Source: an uncultured Selenomonadales bacterium | Lineage (GTDB): Bacteria; Bacillota; Negativicutes; Selenomonadales; Selenomonadaceae | Length of the DNA: 5,665 bases | Assembly: GCA_947165405.1 (NCBI GenBank) | Contig: CAMVAG010000131.1 | Location: 1-5,665 of the forward strand | Direction: 5' to 3' | In this document: positions 5,553 through 5,665 of the stretch, in pieces | Layout: each line of letters opens with the position of its first letter | How positions within the stretch are numbered: the first letter of the stretch is position 1 | Translations under genes and position numbers: made by a program | Notes under the pieces: generated by a model | Seen by the model: only the letters and a program-made list of their open reading frames with translations | What the model was told of the DNA's origin: nothing | Database searches by the model: none

Positions 5553-5597
5553 CCACCAACTCAAAATTATTCGCAGGCAAATTCAGCGGACATTAAC

Positions 5598-5612
5598 GCC
5601 CCTGCGAGGGGC
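5598..5612 (+). terminator. GC-rich hairpin followed by a pyrimidine run, possible terminator
   Basis: GCCCCT and AGGGGC pair around a GCG loop. On the plus strand this is followed by CCTTTCTTTTTG, resembling a Rho-independent terminator for plus-strand transcripts. No plus-strand gene is seen that would need it, so it may instead be part of a dispersed palindromic element together with 5626-5657. Confidence 0.4.
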
Positions 5613-5625
5613 CCTTTCTTTTTGT

Positions 5626-5657
5626 AACTTTTTCTTTGGGCAAGCAAAGAAAAAGTT
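5626..5657. repeat. 13-base perfect inverted repeat at the right edge
   Basis: AACTTTTTCTTTG (5626-5638) and CAAAGAAAAAGTT (5645-5657) are perfect inverted copies around GGCAAG. On the plus strand the stem runs into TTT (5658-5660). The 275 bases from 5391 to the window end hold no convincing gene, only the phoH promoter and these inverted repeats. Confidence 0.75.
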
Positions 5658-5665
5658 TTTCAATA

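Noticed and set aside
5296..5580. Open frame of 94 codons on the minus strand across the phoH start and promoter
   Set aside because: It runs through both hairpins and the promoter, overlaps phoH out of frame, has no good ribosome site and does not resemble the missing PhoH N-terminus.
5505..5627. Small plus-strand ORF of 40 codons with AGGAG upstream and a hairpin at its end
   Set aside because: The start and end lie in inverted repeats, the composition is not protein-like, and the apparent ribosome site is one arm of the 5491-5516 hairpin. Kept only as a very weak possibility.

Overview
This looks like a bacterial chromosome segment in which every gene with real support is on the minus strand. 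From right to left in the given coordinates, which is 5' to 3' for transcription, the order is phoH, ybeY, coaE, a membrane-anchored protein of unknown function, ilvN, ilvC, and then the first 239 codons of a DUF262 (GmrSD/SspE-type) protein cut off by the left edge. Strong GGAGG-type ribosome binding sites, three TTG starts, sigma-70/sigma-A style promoters and the class I KARI sequence suggest Bacillota, perhaps Negativicutes. That placement is an inference and is only modestly supported.

Right end (about 5391-5665): a non-coding stretch packed with inverted repeats (5491-5516, 5517-5552, 5598-5612, 5626-5657). It is followed by a good promoter, TGGACA-N17-TACAAT, about 30 bases before phoH. 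Operon 1 (5390-3642): phoH and ybeY share a 4-base ATGA overlap, and coaE starts 4 bases after the ybeY stop. The set combines a PhoH-family ATPase, the rRNA-processing endoribonuclease YbeY and the last enzyme of CoA synthesis. PhoH lacks the usual N-terminal domain of about 95 residues; the promoter and ribosome binding site indicate that this short form is the real gene.

Middle (3641-2505): a spacer with 7-base tandem repeats, then a 338-residue protein with one N-terminal membrane anchor and a DUF2939-like extracytoplasmic part. Operon 2 (2449-857): promoter TTGAAA-N17-TATTAT, then ilvN (regulatory subunit of acetohydroxyacid synthase) overlapping ilvC (ketol-acid reductoisomerase) by 20 bases. 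These are the first and second steps of the branched-chain amino acid pathway, but the catalytic subunit gene ilvB is not next to them. A palindrome covers the end of ilvC.

Left end (856-1): a spacer made almost entirely of 7-base tandem repeats, then the start of the DUF262 gene. It carries the IPDYQRPYGWE, DGQQR and LNNRG...SDILK motifs of NTP-dependent anti-phage nucleases, and is the most likely edge of an accessory or defence region. Heptamer arrays recur in three spacers of this window and are the most notable feature not explained by genes.
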